Both the position numbers and the translations under genes were made by a program. Positions 16,791 through 27,253 of a DNA stretch of 57,786 nt are shown piece by piece. The notes beneath the pieces are model-generated. The model was not told where the DNA came from, did no database searches, and saw only the letters and a program-made list of their open reading frames with translations. Source of the stretch: Fusibacter sp. 3D3 (lineage in GTDB: Bacteria > Bacillota > Clostridia > Peptostreptococcales > Acidaminobacteraceae); assembly GCF_001748365.1 (NCBI RefSeq), contig NZ_BDHH01000017.1, positions 1-57,786 of the forward strand, in the 5' to 3' direction. Position 1 is the first letter of the stretch, and each line of letters begins with the position of its first letter.

Positions 16791-17771
16791 GTGGCAGAAA
16801 AACATTTATTGGAAATTAAAAATCTGACGATTCATTATCAAACAGATTATGGAACTGTCCACGCGGTTGAAGGCTTTAATCTTGAAGTTGGGAACGGAGA
16901 GACCCTTGGACTCGTCGGAGAGACAGGCGCAGGCAAAACCACCACAGCTTTTGGAATCATGCAGCTTTTACCAGAACCTGCTGGAAAAGTTGTGGCAGGC
17001 GAAATATATTTTAGAGGTGAAAACTTACTTGGAAAGTCTAAAACAGAAATGAAAAAGATTTTAGGCAAACAGATTGCCATGATTTTTCAAGATCCGATGA
17101 CTTCGTTAAATCCAGTCATGACTGTGGGCGCACAAATAGAAGAGATGATAAAGCTTCATGAACCCGGAACGAAAGAAGAGATCAAAGAAAAAGCGAAAAA
17201 AATGCTTGAAGTAGTGGGCATTCCAGCAGTGAGGCAGGATGAGTACCCGCATCAATTCAGTGGCGGGATGAAACAGCGGGTGGTGATCGCCATTGCATTA
17301 TCTTGTAATCCCATGCTCCTAATAGCAGATGAGCCAACCACTGCACTGGATGTGACCATACAGGCGCAAGTCCTGGATCTGATGAAGAAGCTCAAAGATG
17401 ATTTTAAGACCTCTATGATTATGATTACACATGATTTGGGTGTGGTTGCAGAAATTTGTGATAAAGTAGCGATTATGTATGGCGGCAAAGTAGTGGAGTA
17501 TGCCACAAAGGAATCGCTTTATACGAAGCCTTATCATCCTTATACAGTGGGTCTTTTTAATTCTATTCCCGATTTGGATAGTGAACAGGATCGGCTCAAT
17601 GTCATTGATGGTTTACCACCTGACCCGACAGATATGCCCAGTGGCTGTTCGTTCCATCCGAGATGTCCACATAAGATGCCGATTTGCAGTCAAAAATCAC
17701 CTTCTAAAGTTGTCGTTGGTTCTGAACATCATGTTTATTGTTACTTGTATGAACAGGAAGGTGCCTTATGA
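16791..17771 (+). CDS. Peptide ABC transporter ATP-binding protein (DppD-like)
   Basis: A 326-residue ATPase: Walker A GETGAGKTTT, signature FSGGMKQRVVIA, Walker B LLIADEPTTALD, H-loop MITHDLGVVAE. The C-terminal oligopeptide-transporter domain has the Cys-rich tail (SGCSFHPRCPHKMPIC) that holds a 4Fe-4S cluster in some DppD proteins. The start is GTG at 16791 behind AAAGGAGG. Its stop overlaps the next start by four bases. Confidence 0.93.
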   Translation: MAEKHLLEIKNLTIHYQTDYGTVHAVEGFNLEVGNGETLGLVGETGAGKTTTAFGIMQLLPEPAGKVVAGEIYFRGENLLGKSKTEMKKILGKQIAMIFQDPMTSLNPVMTVGAQIEEMIKLHEPGTKEEIKEKAKKMLEVVGIPAVRQDEYPHQFSGGMKQRVVIAIALSCNPMLLIADEPTTALDVTIQAQVLDLMKKLKDDFKTSMIMITHDLGVVAEICDKVAIMYGGKVVEYATKESLYTKPYHPYTVGLFNSIPDLDSEQDRLNVIDGLPPDPTDMPSGCSFHPRCPHKMPICSQKSPSKVVVGSEHHVYCYLYEQEGAL

Positions 17772-18733
17772 ATGAGAAAATAATTGAGGTAAAAGAACTT
17801 AAAAAACATTTTAAAACCAAAAGTGGCATGCTCCATGCCGTTGATGGCGTGAACTTTTTTATCAATAGAGGCGAAACGCTGGGACTTGTTGGTGAATCTG
17901 GATGTGGCAAATCCACAACAGGACGTGTTTTGCTCAGACTTATACAAGCGAATTCTGGCGAAGTGCTCTTTCATAATGAGAATATTTTAGAGTATAGTAA
18001 ACCCGATATGAAAAAGATGCGGAAAAATATGCAAATCGTTTTTCAAGATCCTTATTCATGCTTGAATCCGCGATTGACCGTATCAGAAATAATCGCAGAG
18101 CCTTTGATTATCAATAAAGTCTACAAAACAAAGGATGAACTGGAAACTCGTATTGATGAACTGATTGGCCGTGTGGGGCTCTCGGAGCGCTTAAAGACTT
18201 CATATCCCCATGAGCTAGATGGTGGGAGAAGACAGCGCGTGGGTATTGCAAGGGCGTTGGCGCTCAATCCCGAATTTTTAGTTTTAGATGAGCCCGTTTC
18301 TGCACTGGATGTGTGTATTCAAGCTCAAATTTTGAACTTGCTGAAAGATTTGCAAAAAGAACTGGGGTTGACCTATTTGTTTATCGCCCATAATTTAAGT
18401 GTCGTCAAGCATATCAGCGATCGTATCGCAGTGATGTACCTCGGCCAAATCATTGAATTGACGGATTACAAAAGCATTTTTAAAGATCCGCTACACCCCT
18501 ATACACAAGCTTTGTTATCGGCAATCCCAATCCCAAAACTGGGGGTACAAAAAGAGCGCTTAATACTGCGCGGGGATGTTCCAAGTCCCATCAATCCAGC
18601 TGAGGGATGTCGATTTGCCGGTCGCTGTGATTACAGTAAACAAAATTGTTTTGAGGAGACCCCAAAATTGATCGAAAGTGAACCGGGCAGATGGGTAGCG
18701 TGCCATTATGTCAGGCAGTTGGAGCAAAATTAG
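17768..18733 (+). CDS. Peptide ABC transporter ATP-binding protein (DppF-like)
   Basis: A 321-residue ATPase that should pair with the preceding one. Walker A is GESGCGKSTT and Walker B EFLVLDEPVSALD. The signature reads LDGGRRQRVGIARA instead of LSGGQ, so the Ser that contacts ATP gamma-phosphate is Asp here. This variant occurs in some clostridial OppF/DppF relatives, but it could make one of the two ATP sites weak. The Cys-rich C-terminal tail is kept (EGCRFAGRCDYSKQNC). ATGA overlap with dppD-like gene. Confidence 0.92.
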   Translation: MNEKIIEVKELKKHFKTKSGMLHAVDGVNFFINRGETLGLVGESGCGKSTTGRVLLRLIQANSGEVLFHNENILEYSKPDMKKMRKNMQIVFQDPYSCLNPRLTVSEIIAEPLIINKVYKTKDELETRIDELIGRVGLSERLKTSYPHELDGGRRQRVGIARALALNPEFLVLDEPVSALDVCIQAQILNLLKDLQKELGLTYLFIAHNLSVVKHISDRIAVMYLGQIIELTDYKSIFKDPLHPYTQALLSAIPIPKLGVQKERLILRGDVPSPINPAEGCRFAGRCDYSKQNCFEETPKLIESEPGRWVACHYVRQLEQN

Positions 18734-18812
18734 AGATCCATTAGAGAGCCATTAAAGAACGCGTTTTATAAAATGGATAAAATGCATCAAATCAATAGAG
18801 GAGTAGACTTAT

Positions 18813-19850
18813 ATGGAGACACAAACAACATATATTTTGGAATTTATGGAGGCTATATTAGCCATACCGAGCCCAGGAGGCTTTACAGAAACTTGCACCA
18901 CTTATATTGAAAAAGAATTTGTCGACATGGGTTATGCCGTTGAGCGGACGAACAAAAATGCTTTGATGGTGACTGTGAAAGGCATTGATGATGCAGCACA
19001 TAAGATGATCGTCGGTCATGTAGATACACTTGGTGCCATCGTCAAAGAAATCAAACCCAATGGGAGATTGTTATTAGCTCAAATTGGCGGTTTCTCTTGG
19101 AATGCGGTTGAGGGCGAAAATGTCCTAATCCACCGGACCACAGGTGATCCGATCACAGGGAGTCTAATGCCGATCCCTGCTTCTATTCACATTGATTCAG
19201 ATCGCGTGAGAACTATGGAACGCACAGATGAAACTGTGGAAGTTCGCGTAGATGCGATGACCGATAATGCCGATAGCACACGTGCTTTAGGGATTGGTGT
19301 GGGTGATTTTATATCGTTTGAAACACGATTTGTGCGCTGTGAAAATGGGTTTATCAAATCGCGATATTTAGATGATAAATCAGCAGTTGCCATTATTTTG
19401 GGCCTTTGCAGATTGATTAAAGAAAAAAATATAACGCCGAAATATACGATTCATTTTTGCATCAGTAACTACGAAGAAATCGGTCATGGCGTGAGTTATA
19501 TTCCACCGAAAACAGATGCACTAATCGCCATTGACATCGGTCCAGTTGGTCCTAGACAAACCAGCAAAGAGTCTGCGGTTTCAATAGCGGCTAAGGACAG
19601 TAGAACGCCATATGATTATAAATTAAGACAGGAATTGGCAGACGTTTGTGTTAAGCATAACATAGAGCACAATGTCGATGTCTACAACCGATATGGTTCA
19701 GATGCAAGTCTGGCTGTCCTACAAGGGTTTGATGTGAATTTTGCTTGTGTCGGTCCTGGTGTTGACAGCACACACCACTATGAAAGAACTCATATTACAG
19801 CGATTGAAAATACGGCAAAGCTTTTATTTCATTATGCGATACAGGACTAA
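18813..19850 (+). CDS. M42-family metallo-aminopeptidase
   Basis: A 345-residue cytosolic enzyme of the M42 (glutamyl aminopeptidase/PepA-like) family. Metal-ligand motifs are visible: GHVDTLG, the Asp in YLDDKSAV, the catalytic Glu pair in NYEEIGHG, the Asp in AIDIGP, and a late His in DSTHHYERTH. It removes N-terminal residues from peptides using two metal ions, usually as a dodecamer. It follows the peptide importer by 79 bp with its own ribosome site (AGAGGAG), so it probably digests what the importer brings in. A strong terminator ends the unit. Confidence 0.92.
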   Translation: METQTTYILEFMEAILAIPSPGGFTETCTTYIEKEFVDMGYAVERTNKNALMVTVKGIDDAAHKMIVGHVDTLGAIVKEIKPNGRLLLAQIGGFSWNAVEGENVLIHRTTGDPITGSLMPIPASIHIDSDRVRTMERTDETVEVRVDAMTDNADSTRALGIGVGDFISFETRFVRCENGFIKSRYLDDKSAVAIILGLCRLIKEKNITPKYTIHFCISNYEEIGHGVSYIPPKTDALIAIDIGPVGPRQTSKESAVSIAAKDSRTPYDYKLRQELADVCVKHNIEHNVDVYNRYGSDASLAVLQGFDVNFACVGPGVDSTHHYERTHITAIENTAKLLFHYAIQD

Positions 19851-19858
19851 TCCCCTTT

Positions 19859-19910
19859 AAAAAACCGCTCTCCTCTAGAACCATTGCATTCTAGAAGGGA
19901 GCGGTTTTTT
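19859..19910. terminator. Bidirectional terminator between convergent genes
   Basis: AAAAAACCGCTC pairs with GAGCGGTTTTTT, extended by TCTAGAA/TTCTAGA. A-run before and T-run after suit both the M42 gene and the UPF0182 gene. Confidence 0.85.
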
Positions 19911-19936
19911 GATTTAATAGAGAACTTTAACGATCG

Positions 19937-22603
19937 TTACTTGATCTGAGTTTTGAGTTCCTCGAGCAATTGCTCAAGTGCTTCAATGCCTTCTTTTGTG
20001 AGTTCAAGTTTAGTATCGATTTGATTAATCAAGGCTTCGAGGGTTTGGAGCGTCAAATCAGATTGTTGCGGATCGCCAAAGAGTCGATCAAGGCCTTCTT
20101 TTAGAGTGGTTTCCATGACAATTTGGTCTTCATAGGCAACGATCACGCGTTTCATTTCGGGTAAACTGTTGGCGTTATCCGATTGTATATAGATCGGTTC
20201 CACATATAAGAGAGAAGATTCAATGGGCACGACGATTAAGTTCCCTCTGAGCACGCTGGAGCCCTGCTGCCCCCAAAGTGTAAATTGAGGTGAAATGATT
20301 GAATCTTGGTCGATTCTAGACTCAATCATAATCGGTCCTTGGATCGTTTTATCCTTAGGGAACCTGTAGAGGAAGACTTCGCCGTAATGCGGGGCATCGT
20401 TCCTAGCAACCAACAGAGAGGTCATGTTTGGTTTGCCTTTTGGCGTGTACGGCATGATCAGCGCAAATTCAGCTTTGTCATCGATCTTGAACATCACGTA
20501 ATTGGACGTCATGGGCTGTACCGCATCCATATATTTTTCAGTTGCAAGATCCCAGACGTCTTCACCATTATAGAAGACCACAGGATTATCCACGTGATAT
20601 TTTCGGTAAACGGATGCTTGTAGATCAAATAGATCTTGTGGGTATCTCGTGTGTGATTCAAGGCCTACAGGAAATTCGGCTCTGCTTAAAAAAAGTTTTG
20701 GAAAGATTTTTTTATAAGTCTGGATCAAGGGATCTTGATCGTCAAATACATAAAAAGCGACCGTGCCATCGTAGGCATCCACAACTGCTTTTACAGAATT
20801 TCGAATGTAGTTGACCTCTTGATCTTGAAAATCAAAGCGCTGGGAGTAAGGATAGTAAGGCGTATCGGTGTAAGCGTCTACGATCCAATAGAGTTTACCG
20901 TCGGTGTCGTTTAAAACGATATAGGGATTAGAATCCAATTTAATAAAAGGCGCAATGGCGTTGACACGTTCGATGATATTGCGTCGAATAATGATTTTGC
21001 TATCACGGGTGATGTTGTTGGAAACTAAAAGTTTGAGGCTTTGTTCTTTATAAGCAAACAAGAGCCGGTTTAAACCGTGAAGCGAGATGCCATCTGTGCC
21101 AGAATACATAGTCTCCACATTATCGGAACCACTTGGATAGTCGAATTCCTTCTCCCCTGATCCTACGATGATATATTTCTCTGTTTGTTCGCCAAAGTAG
21201 ATTTCGGGTTGTGTGATTTGAAGATTTGTCTCTGTGATAGGTGGTATATTTTTAAACAGAAGTTCGGGTTGGCCTTCATCTGTAACTCTGTTCACGGGGG
21301 ACATGACGATCCCATAGCCGTGTGTATACTTGAGGTATTGGTTGAGCCAAGTCATGGCTTTATTATCAAGTTTGTATTGATTGAGCTCCCTAGGCGTTAT
21401 AAATACTTGCGTGTATTCACCATCTATGGTATAGCGATCCACATCGATGTCGTAAAAATCGTAGTAGAGTCTGATGCTTTGGATTTGGTTAAAAGTTTGT
21501 TTTAGAGGTCTGGCATCATTGATTCGAATATTCTTTATGGTTTCGTCATTTCTCATAATAGAAGCTTGTGTCAGATTTTCGGCATATGGATATTCTACGA
21601 GATCAACTGTATCTAGATTATAAGCTTTCTGAGTGAACTTGATATTATAATTTAAATACTCGGTCTCTTTGGAAATTTCATCGGGTTCAACAATGAGTTG
21701 TTGAACGACGCCTCCTGCTATGGCAAACACAAACCAAGCGACGATTAAAGTGATCGGTCCAACCGCAAACAAGCGGAGTTTGTTTTTATGAAAGGCTATA
21801 AGCGTCAGTACTGCTGAAAATACAGCAAGCAACGCATAAGCCCTATAAGACCAAATCGTAACGGCAATATCCGTATAGCTGGCGCCAAAAGCCACGCCGC
21901 GCGTTGAGTAGAGCAGTTCAAAAGTATTGGTTAAATAGAAGCCCCCAAGGAGTAAGAAACAACAGGCGAGCAAGTAACTGATTTTTTTGAAGAGACTTCT
22001 CAAAAAAGGGCCCTTTAAGCTATTGGAGATCGAGTCCAGTGTGATGTCCATAACATTAGCATATCTTTGGTTGATCAACATAAATTCAAGGAAAGCAGTG
22101 CCTAGAATGATCATGCCTAAAAAGAAGATCAGTAGGCCCATGAGCGTTCTCAAAAAAGGGAGTACGAAAATGTAAAAACTAATATCCAAATGATAGATGG
22201 GATCCGCTTGACTAAAAGAAACGGCGTTGATCATCTTGAGGAAATCAAGCCACAAGCTGTTTGAAATCACGAGAGCGAAAAGTGCACCGATACCAAAACC
22301 CACTAGAGCATTGTATTTCTTAACGGGGCTCTCTTTAACCGTAACATCGTGAAGTCTAGGATAAGCCAGATAGGACTTGTAAATCATACGAAAATAAAGG
22401 GTTAAAAATAAGCTAAAAAACAACCAAAGCGGTATAAAAAGCGCAAATTTTGTGAAAAGACGCGTTAAAAACACACTCTCAAAGTGGAGTGATTTAAACC
22501 ACAGAAAATCGGTAATCAAACCGATGCCTTTGCCAAAAATAAACGCCAGTAAAGCCACGAGGCCGATTAAAAGCCTTATCAGATTTTTTTTCGGATTAAA
22601 CAT
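19937..22603 (-). CDS. UPF0182 family large membrane protein
   Basis: An 888-residue protein. The first 300 residues contain about seven membrane segments, followed by a long extracellular domain with conserved UPF0182 (COG1615) phrases such as YTDTPYYPYSQRF and MTSLLVARNDAPHYGE, and a charged coiled-coil tail. The length matches the family (850-1000). Function unknown. The ATG at 22603 follows GGAGG at six bases; the frame opens four codons earlier. It is monocistronic and convergent with the M42 gene. Confidence 0.9.
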   Translation of the reverse strand: MFNPKKNLIRLLIGLVALLAFIFGKGIGLITDFLWFKSLHFESVFLTRLFTKFALFIPLWLFFSLFLTLYFRMIYKSYLAYPRLHDVTVKESPVKKYNALVGFGIGALFALVISNSLWLDFLKMINAVSFSQADPIYHLDISFYIFVLPFLRTLMGLLIFFLGMIILGTAFLEFMLINQRYANVMDITLDSISNSLKGPFLRSLFKKISYLLACCFLLLGGFYLTNTFELLYSTRGVAFGASYTDIAVTIWSYRAYALLAVFSAVLTLIAFHKNKLRLFAVGPITLIVAWFVFAIAGGVVQQLIVEPDEISKETEYLNYNIKFTQKAYNLDTVDLVEYPYAENLTQASIMRNDETIKNIRINDARPLKQTFNQIQSIRLYYDFYDIDVDRYTIDGEYTQVFITPRELNQYKLDNKAMTWLNQYLKYTHGYGIVMSPVNRVTDEGQPELLFKNIPPITETNLQITQPEIYFGEQTEKYIIVGSGEKEFDYPSGSDNVETMYSGTDGISLHGLNRLLFAYKEQSLKLLVSNNITRDSKIIIRRNIIERVNAIAPFIKLDSNPYIVLNDTDGKLYWIVDAYTDTPYYPYSQRFDFQDQEVNYIRNSVKAVVDAYDGTVAFYVFDDQDPLIQTYKKIFPKLFLSRAEFPVGLESHTRYPQDLFDLQASVYRKYHVDNPVVFYNGEDVWDLATEKYMDAVQPMTSNYVMFKIDDKAEFALIMPYTPKGKPNMTSLLVARNDAPHYGEVFLYRFPKDKTIQGPIMIESRIDQDSIISPQFTLWGQQGSSVLRGNLIVVPIESSLLYVEPIYIQSDNANSLPEMKRVIVAYEDQIVMETTLKEGLDRLFGDPQQSDLTLQTLEALINQIDTKLELTKEGIEALEQLLEELKTQIK

Positions 22604-22781
22604 AAGTGCCTCCATTTTAATTCTATAAAAACATTTTTTATCTTCTACATAAGTCTATACCCGAATTCGTCATTTAAATGACTATTAATTCATATTTTTA
22701 GTTGTAAAGTGAACGGAATAAGGGTATGAAGTAGATTATATAAATAATTTTAAGAATCTATGACAGTGCGGGAGAATTCAT

Positions 22782-25700
22782 ATGAGGCTTATGAGCAGAT
22801 ATAAAATTAGGACACGACTCTATATGGTGATGGCATTTACGATAATTTCGATTTTATGCATTTCGATTTACGCGCTAAACACGACCAGAAAAGTGGGCGA
22901 TTTAGTCAATCAAATAAAAGAGCATCCTCTGGTGGTATCTAATTTAGCAGGGGATTCTAAACGCCTTCTTACAGAGATTCTTATAATTTATCAGGAGGCC
23001 CTTATAGAAATGGCGCCTTCAAAGCAACGTGAATATGAAGAAAAGATTGCGGATTACGAGAACGAATTGAATACAAAAATGTTGACGATACAAAGTTTGA
23101 TTCTCGGCATAGAGGGTCAGGTTCTCGCCAAGGAAACGTCAAATAACATAGAAAGATGGCACAATAGCAGGGCAGATGTAATGCATCATATCTACGATTT
23201 TAATCAACATGAAACGGCTAAAATTGATTTTATTAACAGTTTGCAAAGTGGGCAGCAGGATCTTCAAAAACAACTGAATGACATTCAAGTTTATGCAAAG
23301 AACAAAGCTGAAGGGATGAATAAGCAGGCCGCTGAAATTGAGAAAAAAGCATGGAATGATATCATTGTAATAGGGACCCTTTTGGTCGTTTTACTTTTGG
23401 GGTTCATGATACAGATCATCAAAAATATTTTGGGCTCTTTGAATAGGCTCAAATCAACAATGGCGAATAGTGTGGAAGCCAATAAATTTTTAAAAGTAGA
23501 ATGGGTTGGAGATGACGAAATAGCAGACGTATCCAAACATTACAACACTTTGATAGGTCAGTTGGAGACGCAGTTTAATATGAGGATTGGCTTGAGTGAA
23601 TTATCAAATGCAATTTCTGGAGAGTTGAGTTTAGAGATGCTTTCTCGGGAATCTATATCTGCGCTCGCCACTTTTACGGCATCTGGTAATGGTGTTTTGT
23701 ATTTGCATGATGATGCACAAGAAGCGCTTCATTTGACCGCTGCCTATGCTTTTAATGAAAAACAAAAGTTGATGAAAAAAGTTGAACTTGGGGAGGGCTT
23801 AATTGGACAGGTGGCTCTTGATAAGAAGGCTATTTTGATAGAAAATAGGACTCTAAGTGAAGGTTTAATCAACACAGGCATGATCAGCATAGAGCCACTC
23901 AATGTTATTGGGATGCCTCTTATTTTTGAAAATCAACTCTATGGTGTTTTTGAATTGGCTTCATTTGAAGCTTATGATAACTCAAAGAGAGAGTATCTCA
24001 AGTTTGCGGCTGAAATGATTGCTATTAGAATCTATTCGACCACTCAAAGGGAAAAAATACACCTTTTGCTGGATGATGCAAGAGATATAAATGCACTACT
24101 AGAAGTTCAAAAGCAGGAAGTTATCCAAAAATCAGAGGAATTGACACGAAATTATGAAGTACTTGAAGCGCAGTCTAGGACACTGAAAGCATCAGAAGAA
24201 AAACTTCAGATACAACAAGAAGAGCTTCGAGTCACAAATGAAGAACTTGAAATCCATGCAAGGCAATTAGAAGAGCAGAAAAAGCGCTTAAATGAAAAAA
24301 ATAAAGCTTTGGCCATGGCACAAGAAGAGCTTGTGAAAAAAGCAGATGCTTTAGAAGTGACTAATAAATACAAGTCTGAATTTTTAGCGAATATGTCTCA
24401 TGAGTTGAGAACGCCTCTGAACAGCATCTTGGTTTTGTCACAACTTTTAAGAGACAAACCAGAAAATACCCCTTTATCAGAAAAAGAAACAGAGTTCGCC
24501 AGTACGATTTATTCAGCAGGTGAAGATTTATTGACATTGATCAATGATGTGTTGGATTTGTCTAAAATTGAGGCTGGAAAATTAAATATTCAAAAAGAAA
24601 AAGTATATTTAGAGGGCATTATAGCGAATAACAAAAAATTATTTGACCCCATGGCGGAGTTAAAAGCGTTAGATTTGAGATTCACTATTGACTCTGAATT
24701 GCCTGAATATATTGAATCTGATGGATTGAGATTGAATCAGATTATTAGAAACTTAGTTTCAAACGCCATTAAATTTACGTCAGAAGGTCATGTTGGCGTT
24801 CAAATTAGAAATTTGAAACCAGAAGAAGCAGACAAACTCATGATTTTAGAGTCAGATTATATTGTCTTTGAGGTTAGCGACACAGGCATTGGCATTCCTG
24901 AAGATAAAATGGAGGCCGTGTTTGAAGCGTTTAGGCAATCAGATGGCACTACGAGTAGAGAATACGGAGGTACTGGACTTGGGCTCACCATTTCTTTAGA
25001 AATAGCACATCTTTTAGGGGGCTATGTCCTTCATGAGAGCGAGGAGCACATCGGCAGTCAATTTTTACTGGTTATGCCGAAGATGCCTATTGAAAAGAAG
25101 TCAACGCTTGAGGGATTGGAAAAGGAGCGTGCATCAAGTGAAACTGAAATAATAGGAGAACAAATTGAAAAACCTGAAAATAAAACTGAAAAGCGGAAAG
25201 AAAATAAAACTGAAAACGAAAAGCGGTTGTTGATTATTGAAGATGATCCCACCTTTACACAAATCATTTCGGATTTAGCTGAAGAAAAAGGGTATACAGT
25301 AAGTAGCGTGCAGAGTGGCAAGAGGGGTCTTAAACGCGCTCAGGCATGGCAACCCGTTGCAATTGTTGCAGATATAGAACTGCCAGATATGGATGGCATG
25401 GCACTGGCAAAGATGCTTTCAGAAGACAAGGTGACTGAGCATATTCCGATCCATATTATATCTGGTGCTGAAGTCATCAGTGGCTTGAACTCTTTTGGCG
25501 AAATGCCTAGAAGTATCGTTGGTTTTTTAAAGAAACCCGTAGATATAAAGTCTATTTATAAAACTTTATCCAAACTTGAAAGTGTTGATATGAAAGGGAT
25601 GAATCAAATATTAGTCGTCGGCAATTGTGGCGATGAGGATTTCGAAAAATTCGCACAGCTTGGGCAGTTCAGGATAAAAAAAGTTTTGACAGGGAAAGAA

Positions 25701-26387
25701 GCTCTCGTTGAACTGGAATCACAGACGTTTGGTTGTCTTATTTTAGATATCAAGCTATCTGATATCAGTGGCGTTGACTTTATGAGCACTTTAAGAGATT
25801 CCAGTTCGATTCAAATCCCCGTGATTATCTACACGGATGAGGCAATAGATTTAGATGAAATTGATGGTATCAATCGATATGCAGAAACGCTTATTTTAAA
25901 AAGCCAAAGATCCAGAGAGCGTTTGGTGGATGAAGTCTCTTTGTTCTTGTTTGATATTAACAAAAATGAGAGGTCTAGAATGTCACCACAAGTTTTCGTA
26001 GGCGATGATAAAAAGGCGTTGCTGGGCGTACGCATTTTACTAGCAGATGATGATAATCGAAATGTGTTTGCATTAAGTCAGCTGTTAGAACGAAGTGGCG
26101 TACAAGTGATGGTGGCAAAAGATGGCGTGGAAGCGGTTGAAAAATTTGAAGAAAACGAAATTGATTTGATTCTCATGGACATCATGATGCCTAAAATGGA
26201 TGGTTTTGATGCGATGAGGTGCATTAGAGAGTCCTCAAAAGGACAAAATATCCCTATTATTGCATTGACAGCTAAAGCCATGATTGAAGATCGGGATAAG
26301 TGTATTGATGCAGGTGCAAACGATTATTTAATAAAACCTGTGGATACACAAAAGCTATTGTCAATGATTAAAGTGTGGCTCTCATGA
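22782..26387 (+). CDS. Hybrid sensor histidine kinase with GAF and three receiver domains
   Basis: A 1201-residue membrane kinase. Two membrane spans (about 12-31 and 190-212) bracket a helical outside domain, then HAMP-like (about 212-265), GAF (about 270-425), a long coiled coil (430-530), HisKA with the phospho-His in MSHELRTPLNS (about 540), and HATPase with VSDTGIGIPED and YGGTGLGL. Three receivers follow: about 813-930 (Asp in VADIELPDMDG), 945-1055 (Asp in LILDIKLSDISG, but the acidic pair at its start is replaced by VVGNCGDED, so probably degenerate), and 1085-1200 (LMDIMMPKMDG, intact). Overlaps the CheR gene, with the GGDEF gene next. Signal unknown. Confidence 0.92.
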   Translation: MRLMSRYKIRTRLYMVMAFTIISILCISIYALNTTRKVGDLVNQIKEHPLVVSNLAGDSKRLLTEILIIYQEALIEMAPSKQREYEEKIADYENELNTKMLTIQSLILGIEGQVLAKETSNNIERWHNSRADVMHHIYDFNQHETAKIDFINSLQSGQQDLQKQLNDIQVYAKNKAEGMNKQAAEIEKKAWNDIIVIGTLLVVLLLGFMIQIIKNILGSLNRLKSTMANSVEANKFLKVEWVGDDEIADVSKHYNTLIGQLETQFNMRIGLSELSNAISGELSLEMLSRESISALATFTASGNGVLYLHDDAQEALHLTAAYAFNEKQKLMKKVELGEGLIGQVALDKKAILIENRTLSEGLINTGMISIEPLNVIGMPLIFENQLYGVFELASFEAYDNSKREYLKFAAEMIAIRIYSTTQREKIHLLLDDARDINALLEVQKQEVIQKSEELTRNYEVLEAQSRTLKASEEKLQIQQEELRVTNEELEIHARQLEEQKKRLNEKNKALAMAQEELVKKADALEVTNKYKSEFLANMSHELRTPLNSILVLSQLLRDKPENTPLSEKETEFASTIYSAGEDLLTLINDVLDLSKIEAGKLNIQKEKVYLEGIIANNKKLFDPMAELKALDLRFTIDSELPEYIESDGLRLNQIIRNLVSNAIKFTSEGHVGVQIRNLKPEEADKLMILESDYIVFEVSDTGIGIPEDKMEAVFEAFRQSDGTTSREYGGTGLGLTISLEIAHLLGGYVLHESEEHIGSQFLLVMPKMPIEKKSTLEGLEKERASSETEIIGEQIEKPENKTEKRKENKTENEKRLLIIEDDPTFTQIISDLAEEKGYTVSSVQSGKRGLKRAQAWQPVAIVADIELPDMDGMALAKMLSEDKVTEHIPIHIISGAEVISGLNSFGEMPRSIVGFLKKPVDIKSIYKTLSKLESVDMKGMNQILVVGNCGDEDFEKFAQLGQFRIKKVLTGKEALVELESQTFGCLILDIKLSDISGVDFMSTLRDSSSIQIPVIIYTDEAIDLDEIDGINRYAETLILKSQRSRERLVDEVSLFLFDINKNERSRMSPQVFVGDDKKALLGVRILLADDDNRNVFALSQLLERSGVQVMVAKDGVEAVEKFEENEIDLILMDIMMPKMDGFDAMRCIRESSKGQNIPIIALTAKAMIEDRDKCIDAGANDYLIKPVDTQKLLSMIKVWLS

Positions 26388-27253
26388 TGACTGAAGTTCA
26401 GCTTAAAAATGATGAAGATATTGAAACAGCTGTTTTTATTGAGGCCATCAAATTAAAATACGGCTATAATTTTAGTGAATACTCAAGGGACCATATCAAA
26501 AGACGTATTCAAAACAGATTGGTTAAAAGCGATTGCAATAATATTATGGAGCTGGCACACAGAGTCATTAAAGATGAATCCTTGTTCGAAGAAATTTTAT
26601 CGGACTTTTCAATTACCGTGACAGAAATGTTTAGAGACCCAGCGTTTTTTAAGTATCTTAGAAATGAAATTGTGCCTGTTTTGGAAAGCTATCCTCAAAT
26701 CAAAATATGGCATGCAGGATGTTCTTCGGGTGAAGAGGCTTATTCCATGGCCATTATTCTTAAAGAAGCGGGCCTCTATGACCGATGTCAGATTTATGCC
26801 ACTGATTTTAACCGCTGTGTATTGTCAAAAGCGAAGGCTGGTATATACGATTTGGAATCAATCAAAACGTATACTCATAATTACAATTTATCGGGTGGGA
26901 TTTATTCCTTTTCGGATTACTATATTGCAAAATATAAACATGCGATTTTGGACTCAGATTTGAAACGGCATATTGTGTTTGCAGAACACAATTTAGTGAC
27001 AGATGGCTCTTTTGGAGAAATGAATTTGATCATGTGTAGAAATGTTCTAATCTATTTTGAGAAATCGTTACAAAATAAAGTGAATCATTTGTTTGTGAAT
27101 AGCTTGTTAAAGGGTGGCTATCTTTTTTTAGGCTCTAAGGAAACTTTGGCACATAGTGCTGTGGAAAACCATTTTGAAACGGTTAGTGAAGCGTTTAAGG
27201 TGTATCGTCATCATGGTCAAATCATTATGGGAAATGGAGAAAAATCATGTTAG
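26384..27253 (+). CDS. CheR-type protein-glutamate methyltransferase
   Basis: A 289-residue SAM-dependent methyltransferase of the CheR family. An N-terminal helical domain (to about 80) is followed by the catalytic domain with motif I WHAGCSSGEEAYSMAI and MCRNVLIYF. CheR enzymes methylate glutamates of chemoreceptors. No chemoreceptor or CheB esterase is in the window, so the substrate may be the kinase upstream or a distant receptor. The ATG at 26384 overlaps the kinase stop (ATGATGA), so it is translationally coupled and lacks its own clear ribosome site. Confidence 0.92.
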   Translation: MMTEVQLKNDEDIETAVFIEAIKLKYGYNFSEYSRDHIKRRIQNRLVKSDCNNIMELAHRVIKDESLFEEILSDFSITVTEMFRDPAFFKYLRNEIVPVLESYPQIKIWHAGCSSGEEAYSMAIILKEAGLYDRCQIYATDFNRCVLSKAKAGIYDLESIKTYTHNYNLSGGIYSFSDYYIAKYKHAILDSDLKRHIVFAEHNLVTDGSFGEMNLIMCRNVLIYFEKSLQNKVNHLFVNSLLKGGYLFLGSKETLAHSAVENHFETVSEAFKVYRHHGQIIMGNGEKSC

